The notes beneath the pieces are model-generated. The model made no database searches, was not told the origin of the DNA, and worked only from the letters and a program-made list of their open reading frames with translations. 64,000 nt of DNA from Sphingopyxis sp. H073. Its GTDB lineage: Bacteria > Pseudomonadota > Alphaproteobacteria > Sphingomonadales > Sphingomonadaceae. Where the stretch lies: the NCBI RefSeq assembly GCF_001468395.1, contig NZ_LNSG01000003.1:434001-498000 (forward strand), written 5' to 3'. Positions 42,665-52,634 of this stretch are shown in pieces. Position numbers and translations under genes: made by a program. The number at the start of each line of letters is the position of its first letter. Position 1 is the first letter of the stretch.

Positions 42665-43671
42665 GCGACGTCCGCCAGCGGGGTCGGCGCCGAGAAGCGC
42701 TGGCGATAATCCTGCGGCGACAGGCCGGTGATACGGTGAAACAGCTTGCGAAAGGCGGCGGCATCCTCATAGCCGACGCTCCACGCGATCTGGTCGACCG
42801 TCCGCCGCGTGAACTCCAGCAGCTCGCGCGCCTTGCCGACACGGATATGCTGGACATATTCGACCGGGGTCATGCCGGTGGCCGCCTTGAAGCGGCGCTG
42901 GAAAGTCCGCTCCTCCATCCCCGCTTCGCCGGCCATCTCGGCGACCGCGACCGGCCCCGCGCCTTTCGCCTGAAGCCAGTGCTGCACTTTCAAAATCGCC
43001 TCGTCGCCATGGGTCAGCTTCGGCGCGAAGCTGGCATAATTCTTCTGCTCGCGCCCCGACGGGTCGATCAGCAGGAAGCGCGCGGTCTCCATCATCACCG
43101 ACGGGCCGAGCAGTCGCTCGACGATGCGCAGTCCCAGATCGGTCCATGCCATCAGCCCGCCCGCGGTGATGATGTCGCCGTCGTCGACCACCATCCGGTC
43201 GGCCTCCATCCGCACGTCGGGAAAGCGGTCCCTGAACGCCTCGGCAAAGAACCAGTGCGTCGTCGCCGGCCGGCCGCTCAGCAGCCCGGTCGCCGCGAGC
43301 GCGAACGCCCCGCCGCAGTTCGACGCCAGGACCGTCCCTTGCGCGTGACGGTCGAGCAGCCAGCGCGCATAGGGAGCAACCTCCTCGGCCTCGAGCAGCT
43401 TGTGCAGACTTCCCGGCGCGATCAGCACCGCGGGCGAATTGCCGCCCGGCTCATCGGGGTGGCTGTCGAAGCAACGCGCGAAGCCGCCGCCCTCCTGCAA
43501 TCGCCAGTGGCTGACGCGGATCGGCGGCCGGCCATGATCGACCGCGAAGCGCCCGGCGACATGGAACAGGTCGGTGATCCCATGGACCATGCCGGTCTGG
43601 CAGTCGGGGTAGAGCATCATCCCGACCTCGACCAACGCGGGCGGCGCATCGGACACCTTCAATCTGGGCAT
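42661..43671 (-). CDS. GlxA-family AraC regulator with DJ-1/PfpI domain
   Basis: 336 aa from [11 protein letters not shown] at 43671. N-terminal DJ-1/PfpI-like domain with the nucleophile-elbow region [15 protein letters not shown] (Cys present). The C-terminal AraC helix-turn-helix pair has [20 protein letters not shown] and [19 protein letters not shown]. GlxA regulators usually sense a small metabolite and activate a nearby gene. Candidates are the SRPBCC gene downstream and the divergent alpha/beta hydrolase, whose start is 139 bp away. Confidence 0.9.
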   Translation of the reverse strand: MPRLKVSDAPPALVEVGMMLYPDCQTGMVHGITDLFHVAGRFAVDHGRPPIRVSHWRLQEGGGFARCFDSHPDEPGGNSPAVLIAPGSLHKLLEAEEVAPYARWLLDRHAQGTVLASNCGGAFALAATGLLSGRPATTHWFFAEAFRDRFPDVRMEADRMVVDDGDIITAGGLMAWTDLGLRIVERLLGPSVMMETARFLLIDPSGREQKNYASFAPKLTHGDEAILKVQHWLQAKGAGPVAVAEMAGEAGMEERTFQRRFKAATGMTPVEYVQHIRVGKARELLEFTRRTVDQIAWSVGYEDAAAFRKLFHRITGLSPQDYRQRFSAPTPLADVA

Positions 43672-43810
43672 GGCGGCTCCCCCAATCGATCGTTTGTCGG
43701 AATCGGCCCGCATATTGTCGCGTCCGCCAATCCTGCGCAAGCGAAGCCGCGTCTATCTGTCCTTTCACCGGCGGACGACCCGCCCCTCACGAAGCGAAAG
43801 GAACCACGAC

Positions 43811-44638
43811 ATGACCACGATCACCACCACCGACGGCACGCACATCTTCTACAAGGACTGGGGTCCGAAGGACGGACAGCCGATCATCTTCTCGCACGGC
43901 TGGCCGCTCAGCGCCGACGCCTGGGACGCCCAGATGGTGTTCTTCGCCAACCAGGGCTTCCGCACGATCGCCCATGACCGCCGCAGCCATGGCCGCTCGG
44001 ACCAGGTCTGGGACAACAACAATATGGACCAATATGCCGACGACCTCGCCGAACTGATCGAACAGCTCGATCTGAAAGACGTCATCCTCGTCGGCCACTC
44101 GACCGGCGGCGGCGAAGTCACCCGCTACATCGGCCGTCATGGCACGACCCGTGTCGCCAAGATCGCGCTGATCGGCGCCGTCCCCCCGCTGATGCTCAAG
44201 ACCGAAGCCAATCCGATCGGTCTGCCGCTCGACGTCTTCGACGGCATCCGCAAGGGCACTTTCGACAATCGTCCGCAGTTTTTCAAGGACCTGACGCTCC
44301 CCTTCTACGGCTACAACCGCGAAGGCGCCGTGATCAGCGAAGCGGTGCGCGACGACTTCGTTCGCCAGGGCATGAACGGCGGCCTCAAGGGCCTGCTCGA
44401 CAGCATCCGCGCCTTCTCGGAAAGCGACTTCAACGAAGACCTCAAGAAGTTCGACAAGCCGACGCTTGTCCTCCACGGTGACGACGACCAGATCGTCCCC
44501 GTCAACGCCTCGGCCCGTTCGACCGTGAAGATCGTCAAACATGCGGTGCTGAAGATCTACGAAGGCGCCGACCACGGCCTGACCGTCACCCATCAGGACC
44601 GGTTCAACGCCGACCTTCTCGACTTCGTCAACGGCTGA
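43811..44638 (+). CDS. Alpha/beta hydrolase, chloroperoxidase/perhydrolase-like
   Basis: 275 aa. Cofactor-free haloperoxidase-type hydrolase: oxyanion region [12 protein letters not shown], nucleophile elbow [12 protein letters not shown] (Ser), acid [12 protein letters not shown] and His in [10 protein letters not shown]. Family enzymes act as esterases, perhydrolases or lactonases. It is divergent from the GlxA-type regulator, which may control it. Followed by a terminator and, 60 bp on, a membrane-protein gene. Confidence 0.92.
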   Translation: MTTITTTDGTHIFYKDWGPKDGQPIIFSHGWPLSADAWDAQMVFFANQGFRTIAHDRRSHGRSDQVWDNNNMDQYADDLAELIEQLDLKDVILVGHSTGGGEVTRYIGRHGTTRVAKIALIGAVPPLMLKTEANPIGLPLDVFDGIRKGTFDNRPQFFKDLTLPFYGYNREGAVISEAVRDDFVRQGMNGGLKGLLDSIRAFSESDFNEDLKKFDKPTLVLHGDDDQIVPVNASARSTVKIVKHAVLKIYEGADHGLTVTHQDRFNADLLDFVNG

Positions 44639-44644
44639 TACACC

Positions 44645-44681
44645 GGAGGCGCGGGTTCCCCCAACCGCGCCTCCTCTCTTT
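44645..44681 (+). terminator. Terminator after the alpha/beta hydrolase gene
   Basis: GGAGGCGCGG (44645-44654) pairs perfectly with CCGCGCCTCC (44665-44674), then TCTCTTT. Confidence 0.75.
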
Positions 44682-44697
44682 CCAAAGGAGACGTGCC

Positions 44698-45192
44698 ATG
44701 ATCCTCGGTTTGACCATCCCGCAGTTCACCACGCTGCACGTGCTGATCAGTTTCGTCGGCATCATCGCCGGGCTGATCGCCCTCCCCGCCTTCGCCCGCG
44801 GCCGCATCCTGCCGCGCACGAACGTCATCTTTCTCTGGTTCACGCTGCTCACCAGCCTGACGGGTTTCCTCTTTCCCTTCGTCGCCTTCACCCCGGCGCT
44901 AGGGGTTGGCATCTTCTCGACGCTGATCCTCGCGGTCGCTCTGTGGGCCTGGTACGGCCGCAAGCTCGCCGGTGGCGCCGCATCGGTCTATGCCGTCACC
45001 GCGACGATCGGCCTTTGGCTCAACCTGTTCGTGCTCGTCGTCCAGTCGTTCCTGAAGGTGCCCGCGCTCAACGCGCTCGCTCCCAACGGCAATGAACCGC
45101 CGTTCGCCGCGGCACAGGGCGCGCTGCTGGTCGTGATGATCGGCCTTGGGTATCTCGCCTTCAAGGCGAGCCGCAAACGCGCGACAGCGTGA
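44698..45192 (+). CDS. Four-helix membrane protein, unknown function
   Basis: 164 aa, ribosome-binding site AAAGGAG. Four hydrophobic segments (FTTLHVLISFVGIIAGLIAL; NVIFLWFTLLTSLTGFLFPF; GVGIFSTLILAVALWAW; and AVTATIGLWLNLFVLVVQSF with ALLVVMIGLGYLAF behind it). One His in helix 1. No family recognised. It follows the hydrolase but after a terminator, so separate expression is likely. A REPIN-like pair lies downstream. Confidence 0.75.
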   Translation: MILGLTIPQFTTLHVLISFVGIIAGLIALPAFARGRILPRTNVIFLWFTLLTSLTGFLFPFVAFTPALGVGIFSTLILAVALWAWYGRKLAGGAASVYAVTATIGLWLNLFVLVVQSFLKVPALNALAPNGNEPPFAAAQGALLVVMIGLGYLAFKASRKRATA

Positions 45193-45205
45193 ATGGAGGG
45201 CCGTG

Positions 45206-45288
45206 TGTCCCCGCGCAGGCGGGGACCCATCTCCCGCCGGTTCGGACTGGCGCCGACTGGAGATGGGCTCCCGCCTTCGCGGGAGCAC
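45206..45288. repeat. REPIN-like mirror pair, pair 2
   Basis: Forward unit 45206-45235 (CCCCGCGCAGGCGGGG) and reverse unit 45259-45288 (TCCCGCCTTCGCGGGA). The outer edges GACCCATCTCC and GGAGATGGG mirror each other, showing the two halves can fold as one structure. Confidence 0.85.
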
Positions 45289-45331
45289 GGACTATTTCAT
45301 TTGGCGGGCAACTTGCCCTAGAAGCGCCGCC

Positions 45332-46222
45332 ATGACCGCCTCTAACCACCCCGACAAAGTTCGCGTCGCCGCCGTCCAATACGGCCTCCGCGGAATTTCC
45401 GGCCCCGAAGATTTCGAGCGCCAAGTCGAATATTTCGTCCTCTCCGCCGCCGACTATGGCTGCGACTTTATCACCTTCCCCGAACTCTTCCCGATGCAAT
45501 TGCTTTCGTCGGGCGAGCGCCTTCCAGCCTCCGAAGCGATCGCCACGATCGACGCCCTCACCCCGCGCTTCACGGCCTTCATGACCGACCTCGCGCAGCG
45601 CTACCGCATCAACATCGTCGGTGGTTCGCACCCCGTTCGCATCGGCACCGGCGCGACGCGCAATCGCTGCCATATCTTCCTCCGCGACGGCAGCGCCCAC
45701 TACCGTGACAAGCTCCACCCCACGCCGTCCGAGCGCGAGGCATGGGGCATCGAAGGCGGCACCGCGCGCGACGCCGACGTGATCGAAACCGACTGCGGAC
45801 CCGTCGGCGTCATGATCTGCTACGACAGCGAGTTTCCCGAACTACCCCGCCGCCTGATCGACCGGGGCGCCGAAATCCTCTTCGTCCCCTATTGCACCGA
45901 CGACCGCCGCGGGCACCTCCGCGTCCGCTATTGCTGCGCCGCGCGGGCGGTCGAGAACCAATGCTATGTCGTCACCGCAGGCGTCACCGGCAATCTGCCC
46001 GACGTTTTCAACATGGACATCCACCACGCCGAAAGCGCGATCCTGACCCCGTCGGACATGCCCTTCGCCCGCGACGGCATCGCCGCCGAGGTCACGCCGA
46101 ACAGCGAAGGCATGGCGATCGCCGACCTCTCGCTTGCCGACCTCAGGCAAGCACGCGCCAACGGGGCGGTCCGCAACCTCGCCGACCGCCGCCTCGACCT
46201 CTATCGCGTTGACTGGAACTGA
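45332..46222 (+). CDS. Carbon-nitrogen hydrolase (nitrilase superfamily)
   Basis: 296 aa from MTASNHPDKVRV at 45332. The Glu-Lys-Cys triad is intact: ITFPELFPMQL (Glu), HYRDKLHPTPSE (Lys) and GVMICYDSEFPE (Cys). The sequence groups with amidase-like proteins that in many bacteria are fused to or next to a GNAT domain; here it is alone. Substrate unknown, probably a linear amide. Short 82-bp gap to the next gene. Confidence 0.9.
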   Translation: MTASNHPDKVRVAAVQYGLRGISGPEDFERQVEYFVLSAADYGCDFITFPELFPMQLLSSGERLPASEAIATIDALTPRFTAFMTDLAQRYRINIVGGSHPVRIGTGATRNRCHIFLRDGSAHYRDKLHPTPSEREAWGIEGGTARDADVIETDCGPVGVMICYDSEFPELPRRLIDRGAEILFVPYCTDDRRGHLRVRYCCAARAVENQCYVVTAGVTGNLPDVFNMDIHHAESAILTPSDMPFARDGIAAEVTPNSEGMAIADLSLADLRQARANGAVRNLADRRLDLYRVDWN

Positions 46223-46304
46223 AGACGACGCCAGCGCATCCCTCTTGCGCGACTTTCCCTTTACGTTAAGGTAAGTTTCAAACAGCAACCGGAGAGTGTG
46301 ATTC

Positions 46305-47276
46305 ATGAGCCTTCCCCCGATCTTCGACCGCCTGCGCCTGCCTGTCATCGGCTCGCCGCTGTTCATCGTGTCGGGACCCGAACTCGTCGTCGCCCAGTGC
46401 AAGGCGGGCGTCGTCGGAAGCTTCCCCGCGCTCAACGCGCGCCCTCAGTCGCTGCTCGACGAATGGCTCCACCAGATCACCGAGGAACTTGGCGCATGGG
46501 ACCGCGACAACCCCGATCGCCTCTCGGCGCCCTATGCGGTCAACCAGATCGTCCACAAATCGAACGACCGGCTCGAACAGGATATCGCGACCTGCGCCAA
46601 GTGGAAGGTGCCGATCACGATCACGTCGCTCGGCGCGCGGGAGGAACTCAATCAGGCAGTCCACAGCTGGGGCGGCATCACGCTGCATGACGTCATCGAC
46701 GACCGCTTCGCGCGCAAGGCCGTCGAAAAGGGCGCCGACGGCCTGATCCCCGTCGCCGCGGGCGCGGGCGGCCACGCCGGCCGCCAGTCGCCTTTCGCGC
46801 TGGTGCAGGAAATCCGCGAATGGTTCGACGGTCCGATTGCGCTGTCGGGGGCGATCGGCCACGGCCGCTCGATCCTCGCCGCGCAGGCGTGCGGTGCCGA
46901 CCTAGCCTATATCGGCAGCGCCTTCATCGCCACCGCCGAAGCCAACGCCGATCCGGGCTACAAAAACGGCATCGTCGAGGGCCGCGCGGCCGACATTGTC
47001 TATTCGAACCTCTTTACCGGCGTCCACGGCAATTATCTTCGCCAGTCGATCGTCGCTGCAGGCATGGACCCCGACAACCTGCCCGAGGGCGACCTCAAGA
47101 CGATGAACTTCGGTTCGGGTGGCAACACCAAGGCGAAGGCATGGAAGGACATCTGGGGTTCGGGACAGGGTATCGGTTCGGTCTCGGCGGTGCGCCCGGT
47201 CGCTGAATTCGTCGCCGAACTCGAGGCGCAATACCTCGCCGCCCGCCGCGAACTCGAAGCGAAGGTGCGCCTTTGA
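46305..47276 (+). CDS. Nitronate monooxygenase (2-nitropropane dioxygenase-like)
   Basis: 323 aa FMN protein. TIM-barrel with the FMN-phosphate loop VAAGAGGHAGR, ALSGAIGHGRSILAA and the end region FTGVHGNYLRQSIVA; a His in the AGGHAG loop is the family base. Oxidises alkyl nitronates to carbonyl compounds and nitrite, or has a related FMN-dependent role. Ribosome-binding site GGAGAG. Single gene; a repeat pair follows. Confidence 0.9.
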   Translation: MSLPPIFDRLRLPVIGSPLFIVSGPELVVAQCKAGVVGSFPALNARPQSLLDEWLHQITEELGAWDRDNPDRLSAPYAVNQIVHKSNDRLEQDIATCAKWKVPITITSLGAREELNQAVHSWGGITLHDVIDDRFARKAVEKGADGLIPVAAGAGGHAGRQSPFALVQEIREWFDGPIALSGAIGHGRSILAAQACGADLAYIGSAFIATAEANADPGYKNGIVEGRAADIVYSNLFTGVHGNYLRQSIVAAGMDPDNLPEGDLKTMNFGSGGNTKAKAWKDIWGSGQGIGSVSAVRPVAEFVAELEAQYLAARRELEAKVRL

Positions 47277-47337
47277 GCCCCGCCGCCGATCTGTCGGCGA
47301 TGACGGCCTAGGGGTGGGGAGCTGCCGTTCTCTATTT

Positions 47338-47420
47338 CCGTTCGTGTCGAGCGAAGTCGAGACACCCGGCAGCCTTGCGCCTAGCCCGAGGGGCATCTCG
47401 ACTTCGCTCGATGCGAACGG
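47338..47420. repeat. Mirror pair of TCGAGCGAAGTCGAGA repeats
   Basis: Forward unit 47338-47367 (CGTTCGTGTCGAGCGAAGTC) and reverse unit 47391-47420 (GACTTCGCTCGATGCGAACG). A different repeat family from the GCGAAGGC pairs but with the same two-arm plan. It fills the gap between the nitronate monooxygenase and AHH genes. Confidence 0.8.
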
Positions 47421-47469
47421 ATTAGGTTGGGCGTCACGTCCACTTCCGGTCGAAACCAGCCATTCCACC

Positions 47470-47949
47470 CTACGCGCCAAACAGCTTGTCGATCGCCTCG
47501 TCCAGATAGGGCCGGTTGGCGAACAGCCGCATCGGATCGCGGCGGTTGAGCCAGAAGCCGCCGCCGTGCCGGTCGGTCAGCGCGCGCCGTATCGTGTCCT
47601 GCAACAGGCCGAGACGCATGATCGCCGTGCGCCGCGCCAGGGCGAGATCGGCCCCAGCCTGTCCCGTGAAATGCACCCTTATCTGTTCGACGCGCGCCAC
47701 CAGCACGTCGCTATAGCCATGATGCGGCCCGCGGTGCAGCGCATGACCCGACCATAAGGCTGTGCGCTCGCAAGCGGGCAGCATCAGCCCGTTTCGTTCG
47801 AACCGGTTGAGAGCGAAGCCCTGCGAATGGAGCGCGTCGAACATCGCCGCCATCTGCTCCCGGCCCTGCAACGCGAGGGGGATCAGGTGATGGCGCTGAA
47901 AGCCGGGAAGCGGCGGCGGAGCGCCCTGCCAGCGCCGTGATGCCGTCAA
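47470..47949 (-). CDS. AHH-domain nuclease-like protein
   Basis: 159 aa from a TTG at 47949, which overlaps the upstream stop as TTGA. AHH/HNH-type pattern: LPGFQRHHLIPLALQ, a helix, FERNGLMLPACE and GHALHRGPHHGYSDVLV, the layout of AHH nucleases found in polymorphic toxins. No signal peptide or long delivery domain, so it is not a classical secreted toxin. Coupled to a 274-aa gene upstream, which may modulate or protect against it. Nuclease activity is inferred. Confidence 0.75.
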   Translation of the reverse strand: MTASRRWQGAPPPLPGFQRHHLIPLALQGREQMAAMFDALHSQGFALNRFERNGLMLPACERTALWSGHALHRGPHHGYSDVLVARVEQIRVHFTGQAGADLALARRTAIMRLGLLQDTIRRALTDRHGGGFWLNRRDPMRLFANRPYLDEAIDKLFGA

Positions 47950-48770
47950 AAGCTGCTGCCGAATTCCACCATAACCGTCGCGCCGCCGTCTTTGCGGCCG
48001 CGCCCCGGCGACAACGACACCCATTCGCCGGGATTGAGCCCACGCATCCGCCGCGCATCGGCGACCGGGCCATGAAGCATGATGTCGAGCGCCAGCCGCG
48101 AAAGCCGCTTGACCATTTCGGCGACCGTCCACCCGGCCGGCATCCGGCCTTCCAGTTCCTGGCCCCCGAACAGGGCCAGCCCGCGCGTCCGCACGGCCGC
48201 CCCCACGCCGCTATCGGCGAGGCGAAAGGCGATCAGGTGCAGCACCGGCGGCATACCGCTCGCCAGCATTTCGGTCACGGCTGCACGAAATTGCTCTGCC
48301 TCCGACCACAGGCGCGCCGGCGACCAGAAATAATGGCTCGCGTCGAGAAGGTCGATCAACAGCACCTGCATCTTGAAGATTTCGCGCAGCCGTGTCGACT
48401 GGGTGCGATCGTCGGCAATGCGCGGCTCTTCGAAAAACACCCACGCCTGCCCGGCATCATTCCAATCCGGCGGCAAGGACGCAGCGAGTCGGCTCGTCGC
48501 GGGATGATCCGGATCGGCGCATTCGATAGCGGCTGCAGACGCTTGCCCGGCGAGCAGCGCGACCTCGCCAAAGCGCAGCCGTAATAGCCGCCCGTCAATC
48601 AGCGCGCCGGCGTTATCCGCCCGCTCGACCCGCTCGGGCCGGAGCCCCATCCGCCGGAAAGCGGCTTCGACTTCGTCCGGGGCGGCGCCGGCAAGCGCCC
48701 TTCCGACAACCAGCGCAAAGGGTTCCGGACAGGCCGGACGGGTCGATTGATCGCTGAGCCCCGACTGCAT
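47946..48770 (-). CDS. Uncharacterised partner of the AHH gene
   Basis: 274 aa from the ATG at 48770 (a GTG at 48782 is possible). Soluble, helical and acidic; VFFEEPRIADDRTQ, MQVLLIDLLDASHYFWSP and SGMPPVLHLIAFRLA recall the DUF4261-like group, but that assignment is weak. Its stop overlaps the start of the AHH gene (TTGA), so the two are made together at a fixed ratio. It is a candidate regulator, immunity or adaptor partner. Confidence 0.68.
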   Translation of the reverse strand: MQSGLSDQSTRPACPEPFALVVGRALAGAAPDEVEAAFRRMGLRPERVERADNAGALIDGRLLRLRFGEVALLAGQASAAAIECADPDHPATSRLAASLPPDWNDAGQAWVFFEEPRIADDRTQSTRLREIFKMQVLLIDLLDASHYFWSPARLWSEAEQFRAAVTEMLASGMPPVLHLIAFRLADSGVGAAVRTRGLALFGGQELEGRMPAGWTVAEMVKRLSRLALDIMLHGPVADARRMRGLNPGEWVSLSPGRGRKDGGATVMVEFGSSF

Positions 48771-48872
48771 GATGCTGGTCACCCCCTACGGGTTCACCCT
48801 TGCATCGCAAGGCTTGCCAAAATGTTCAAATGCTTATTCGAACATTGCAGCAAGTTAACCGCGCCGATCCGG

Positions 48873-50834
48873 TCAGATCGCGACCTGGCTTCCCAGTTCG
48901 ACCACCCGGTTGGTCGGCAGGCGGAAATATTCCATCGCGCTTTCCGAATTGCGCAGCATCCATGCGAACAGTTTTTCGCGCCAGATCGGCATTCCCGGCT
49001 TGCTCGCCGCGATCAGCGTCTGGCGCGACAGGAAAAAGCTCGTCTCCAGCATCTTGAACTCGCCGCCGCAGCCCGTCGTGCGCTTGAGCGCCTCGGGCAC
49101 GTCGACCGGCTGCATGAAGCCGTAATTCAGCACCAGCCTATGGAACCCCTGCCCCAGCGCCTCGAGCTGGCACAGCTTCGATTCGGGGACGAAAGGCACA
49201 TCGGCGATCTTGATCGTCAGCAGGATGATCCGCTCGTGCAACACCTTGTTGTGCTTGAGGTTGTGGAGCAGCGCATGAGGCACCCCGTCCGAGGAGGAGG
49301 TCATGAACACCGCCGTCCCTGGGACGCGCGTCGCGCTGTTCGCGGCGGATTTGACGAAGACCGGAATCGGCATCGCCCCCTCGGCCATTTCCTGCTGCAT
49401 CAGCTTGCGTCCGCGCGACCATGTCGTCAGCAACGTGAAGATCGTCAGGCCGATCGCCAGCGGCACCCAGCCGCCATCGGGCACCTTGATCAGGTTCGCG
49501 CCGAAATAGGCGATATCGACGATGAAGAAGACCGCCAGCACCGGCAGCGCCTTCCACGCCGGCCAGCGCCACAGCACGAACAGCACGACGCTCATCAGGC
49601 AGGTGTCGATGAACATCGCGCCGGTCACCGCGATGCCATAGGCGGCGGCGAGGTTGCTCGACGATCCGAAGAACAGCACGAGCAGGATGACCATCACCAT
49701 CAGCCCCCAGTTGACGATCGGGATATAGATCTGCCCCTGCGCCGACGCGCTGGTGTGGTCGACGCGGAGGCGCGGCATGAAACCCAGCTGGATCGCCTGC
49801 TGCGTCAGCGAGAAGGCGCCCGATATCACCGCCTGGCTCGCGATGATCGTCGCGAGCAGCGCCAGGACCACCACCGGCACGCGCCACGCCTCGGGCATCA
49901 TCAGGAAGAAGGGGTCCTGGATCAGCTGCGCGGTCGGCGCGACCTCGGCCGCGAGCACCATCGCGCCCTGCCCCATATAGTTGAGCATCAGCGCCGGCAG
50001 CACGAAGCACAGCCAGCTGAGCCCGATCGGCGCGCGTCCGAAATGCCCCATGTCAGCGTACAGCGCTTCCGCCCCCGTCACCGCGAGCACCACCGCGCCC
50101 AGCGCGATGAATGCCGTGAAGCCGTCGTAATAGAAAAAGCGCAGCGCGTTGATCGGATTGAGCGTGTGCATGATGATCGACGGGTGGTCGAGGATATGCA
50201 TGATCCCCAGCACCGCCAGCATCGTGAAATAGAGCAGCATGATCGGCCCGAACAGCGCCCCGACCTTCGCCGTCCCGCGCGACTGGATCGCGAACAGCCC
50301 GATCAGGATCGCCAGCGCGATCGGCACGATATAGGGCTCGAACCCGCGGCTCACATATTGCAGACCCTCGGTCGCCGACAGCACCGACATCGCCGGGGTG
50401 ATCATGCTGTCGCCATAGAAGAGCGCGGTCGCGAACACGCCCAGCAGCACGATCGGCCACGTCCAGCGCTTGCCTTCCGATTGGCGGCTGATCAGCGCGA
50501 GCAGCGCCAGGCTGCCCCCTTCGCCCTTGTTGTCGGCGCGCATGATCGTCAGCACATATTTGAACGTCACGACCAGCATCATCGACCAGAAGACGAGGCT
50601 CAGCACGCCATAGATATGGAGCTGGTCGGCCTCGATAGAATGGTGGCCGGCAAAGGTCTCGCGAAACGCGTACAGCGGGCTCGTCCCGATGTCGCCGAAC
50701 ACCACGCCGACCGCGCCGACGGCAAGCTTCAGCTTGCTATCGCTATGATGTCCGTGGCCGTAATGGACCGTTTCGGCGGCAGCAGTCGAGGCGGATACCG
50801 CCCCGGTTGCTGCCTGTTGCGACTCAGCAGTCAT
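48873..50834 (-). CDS. kup: Potassium uptake protein Kup
   Basis: 653 aa. Twelve membrane helices and the Kup signature [19 protein letters not shown] at the start, then [20 protein letters not shown]; a cytoplasmic C-terminal domain follows (from about residue 460). Proton-coupled K+ import at low external K+, in the inner membrane. A signal or leader is not needed; the first 30 residues are cytoplasmic. Single gene, no regulator adjacent. Confidence 0.95.
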   Translation of the reverse strand: MTAESQQAATGAVSASTAAAETVHYGHGHHSDSKLKLAVGAVGVVFGDIGTSPLYAFRETFAGHHSIEADQLHIYGVLSLVFWSMMLVVTFKYVLTIMRADNKGEGGSLALLALISRQSEGKRWTWPIVLLGVFATALFYGDSMITPAMSVLSATEGLQYVSRGFEPYIVPIALAILIGLFAIQSRGTAKVGALFGPIMLLYFTMLAVLGIMHILDHPSIIMHTLNPINALRFFYYDGFTAFIALGAVVLAVTGAEALYADMGHFGRAPIGLSWLCFVLPALMLNYMGQGAMVLAAEVAPTAQLIQDPFFLMMPEAWRVPVVVLALLATIIASQAVISGAFSLTQQAIQLGFMPRLRVDHTSASAQGQIYIPIVNWGLMVMVILLVLFFGSSSNLAAAYGIAVTGAMFIDTCLMSVVLFVLWRWPAWKALPVLAVFFIVDIAYFGANLIKVPDGGWVPLAIGLTIFTLLTTWSRGRKLMQQEMAEGAMPIPVFVKSAANSATRVPGTAVFMTSSSDGVPHALLHNLKHNKVLHERIILLTIKIADVPFVPESKLCQLEALGQGFHRLVLNYGFMQPVDVPEALKRTTGCGGEFKMLETSFFLSRQTLIAASKPGMPIWREKLFAWMLRNSESAMEYFRLPTNRVVELGSQVAI

Positions 50835-50890
50835 TGCGCGCCTTTAGACGAGCTTGCCCGATGATAATAGGTTCCAAATCGGAACGCACC

Positions 50891-51553
50891 TCAGCGGGCG
50901 GCCGATGCCGCAGCGGGCGTTTCGGGCGGCAGCGCCGGCCCCATCGCCTCGCGCAGTTGTGCAAGTCGCATCTCGAGATCCGGCCGCCACGGCGCCCCTT
51001 CGGGCGAGCGCGCAAGGAGGCCGCTCCACACCGCCTCGGCGCCTTTCAGGTCGCCGCTCTGCGCCATCGCGAGCCCGGCGAAGAAGGGCGGCGCCGGATG
51101 GCTCGGATCACGCTTCGCCGCCTCGTCGAACGCCAGCGCCGCCGCGGGCGACATCACCCCGCCGCCATGCGCGACGAGCGCATTGCCGAGCCCGACCCAC
51201 AGGTCGACATTGTCGGGATATTTCTGCAGCCCCTTTTCGAGCGCCTGCGCCGCGAGCGCGGTCTTGCCCGTCCGCATGAAGCCGTCGGACATGCCGATCC
51301 ACTGCGCCGCGGGGCCGAAGCGGTCGGCCATCCCCTGCTGACGGTCGGTGATCGCCTCGCCGAAACCATCGGGCTCGGCCGCCTTCGCGACCGGATGGCC
51401 GGGCAGCGACGGGCTCCCCTGCAAGGCATAGCCCGCGAGCCCCAGCATCACCGCCGCCCCCGCGAGCGGCCGCGACGCGGCGGGCAGCTTGCCGAGCCAG
51501 AAGATGCCGCCGACGGTCGCCAGCGCGGCGAGCAGGATCCAGAGCCAGATCAT
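50891..51553 (-). CDS. cycH: Cytochrome c maturation protein CcmI/CycH (TPR)
   Basis: 220 aa. A short N-terminal membrane part (MIWLWILLAALATVGGIFWL and ASRPLAGAAVMLGLAGYAL) is followed by TPR helices (LGNALVAHGG, AALAFDEAAKRDPSHP, LAMAQSGDLKGAEAVW). Presents apocytochrome c to the heme lyase. It overlaps ccmH by ATGA and is the last gene of the ccm operon read here. Shorter than E. coli CcmH/CcmI because the large N-terminal module is minimal. Confidence 0.85.
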   Translation of the reverse strand: MIWLWILLAALATVGGIFWLGKLPAASRPLAGAAVMLGLAGYALQGSPSLPGHPVAKAAEPDGFGEAITDRQQGMADRFGPAAQWIGMSDGFMRTGKTALAAQALEKGLQKYPDNVDLWVGLGNALVAHGGGVMSPAAALAFDEAAKRDPSHPAPPFFAGLAMAQSGDLKGAEAVWSGLLARSPEGAPWRPDLEMRLAQLREAMGPALPPETPAAASAAR

Positions 51554-51975
51554 ATCTCGCTCTCCCCGTCGCCATCGCTCCGCCGGAACCGCCCGAAGGC
51601 GAGCCAGCCGCCGAGCGCAAGAAACAATAGAGGCCCGAACCAGAGCAGCGCGGTCGCCGCATCGAGCGGCGGGTCATAGGTCACCCAATTGCCATAGCGC
51701 GCGACAAGCCACTTGCGGATCGCATCGGGGCTCTCGCCCGCCGCGATCTTCGTGCGCACCTCGTGCCGCATGTCGCCCGCGAGCGGCGCATCGCTGTCGG
51801 CAATCGACTGCCCTTGACAGACAAGGCAGCGCAGCGTCTCCATCAACGCCTTCGCCTTCGCCTCCTGCGCCGGATCGCGGAGCTGCTGATAGGCATAGGG
51901 TGCCGGTGGCAGCCGGTCCTGGGCGGTAGCAGACGCCCCGGCAAAACACGCAAGCACCGCGAGGAAAAAAGCCAT
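51550..51975 (-). CDS. ccmH: Cytochrome c maturation protein CcmH
   Basis: 141 aa from the ATG at 51975. Signal peptide ends ASATAQ. The redox motif RCLVCQGQSIADSDAPLA (CxxC) reduces apocytochrome c cysteines before heme attachment; one C-terminal membrane helix (TALLWFGPLLFLALGGWLAF). A longer frame upstream only reads repeat DNA. The REPIN-like pair 51977-52083 separates it from ccmG; ATGA overlap with cycH. Confidence 0.92.
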   Translation of the reverse strand: MAFFLAVLACFAGASATAQDRLPPAPYAYQQLRDPAQEAKAKALMETLRCLVCQGQSIADSDAPLAGDMRHEVRTKIAAGESPDAIRKWLVARYGNWVTYDPPLDAATALLWFGPLLFLALGGWLAFGRFRRSDGDGESEI

Positions 51976-51976
51976 C

Positions 51977-52083
51977 GCGCCCCTGCGAAGGCAGGGGCCC
52001 ATCACCGGGAGGCGCGTCATCAGGCCACGGGCTGCGCCAAACCGCGAGAGCACAAGATGGGCCCCTGCCTGCGCAGGGGCGCG
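51977..52083. repeat. REPIN-like mirror pair, pair 3 (inside the ccm operon)
   Basis: Forward unit 51977-52004 (CCCCTGCGAAGGCAGGGG) and reverse unit 52056-52083 (CCCCTGCCTGCGCAGGGG). It interrupts the otherwise overlapping ccmG-ccmH spacing. Confidence 0.85.
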
Positions 52084-52103
52084 GAGGTCTTGCGCCGCCC
52101 CCC

Positions 52104-52634
52104 TCACTTCATCGCCTCCAGCTTGGCGATGATCTCGGGCACCTGCTCCTGCAGGATCACGCCCTGGATCTGCTCGCGGATGATCCCCTTGCCGTCGATC
52201 AGGAAGGTTTCGGGCACGCCCGACGAGCCGAGCGCGATCTGGACGCTGCTCTGCTGGTCCGACCCGATCCGGTCGAACGGATTGCCGTTTTCGCGCAGGA
52301 AGGCCGCGACATCGTCGGGCCGGTCGCGGATCGCGATGCCGTCGATCGGCACGCCCGCCGCCTTCAGCGCCTCAAGCTGCGGCGCCTCGGCACGGCACGG
52401 GATGCACCAGCTCGCGAACACATTGACCAGCCGCGGCTTGCCGTCGGCGAGCTGGCTGCTCTTCAGCCCCTCGACCCCCGCCGTCGCGGGCGGCAGGTCG
52501 AACAGCGGCATCGGTTTGTTGATCCACTGCGACTGGATCAGCGTCTCGGCGGGCACCGTCAGGCGATAGACGAAGGCGCCGAACAGCAGCCCCATGATCG
52601 CCAGCGGCACGAACAGGACCCAGCGGCTCCTCAT
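52104..52634 (-). CDS. ccmG: Thioredoxin-like CcmG (DsbE)
   Basis: 176 aa from MRSRWVLFVPL at 52634, whose ATG overlaps the ccmF stop (ATGA). Membrane anchor, then a thioredoxin fold with VFASWCIPCRAEAP (active CxxC) and the cis-Pro region SGVPETFLID. Reduces the CcmH/apocytochrome disulfide on the periplasmic face. A much longer frame reading upstream is a shadow of ccmF. Confidence 0.95.
   Translation of the reverse strand: MRSRWVLFVPLAIMGLLFGAFVYRLTVPAETLIQSQWINKPMPLFDLPPATAGVEGLKSSQLADGKPRLVNVFASWCIPCRAEAPQLEALKAAGVPIDGIAIRDRPDDVAAFLRENGNPFDRIGSDQQSSVQIALGSSGVPETFLIDGKGIIREQIQGVILQEQVPEIIAKLEAMK

Noticed and set aside
48747..50864. 705-codon open frame opposite kup
   Set aside because: Shadow of Kup; residue composition (Asp/Arg/His repeats) is typical of antisense reading.
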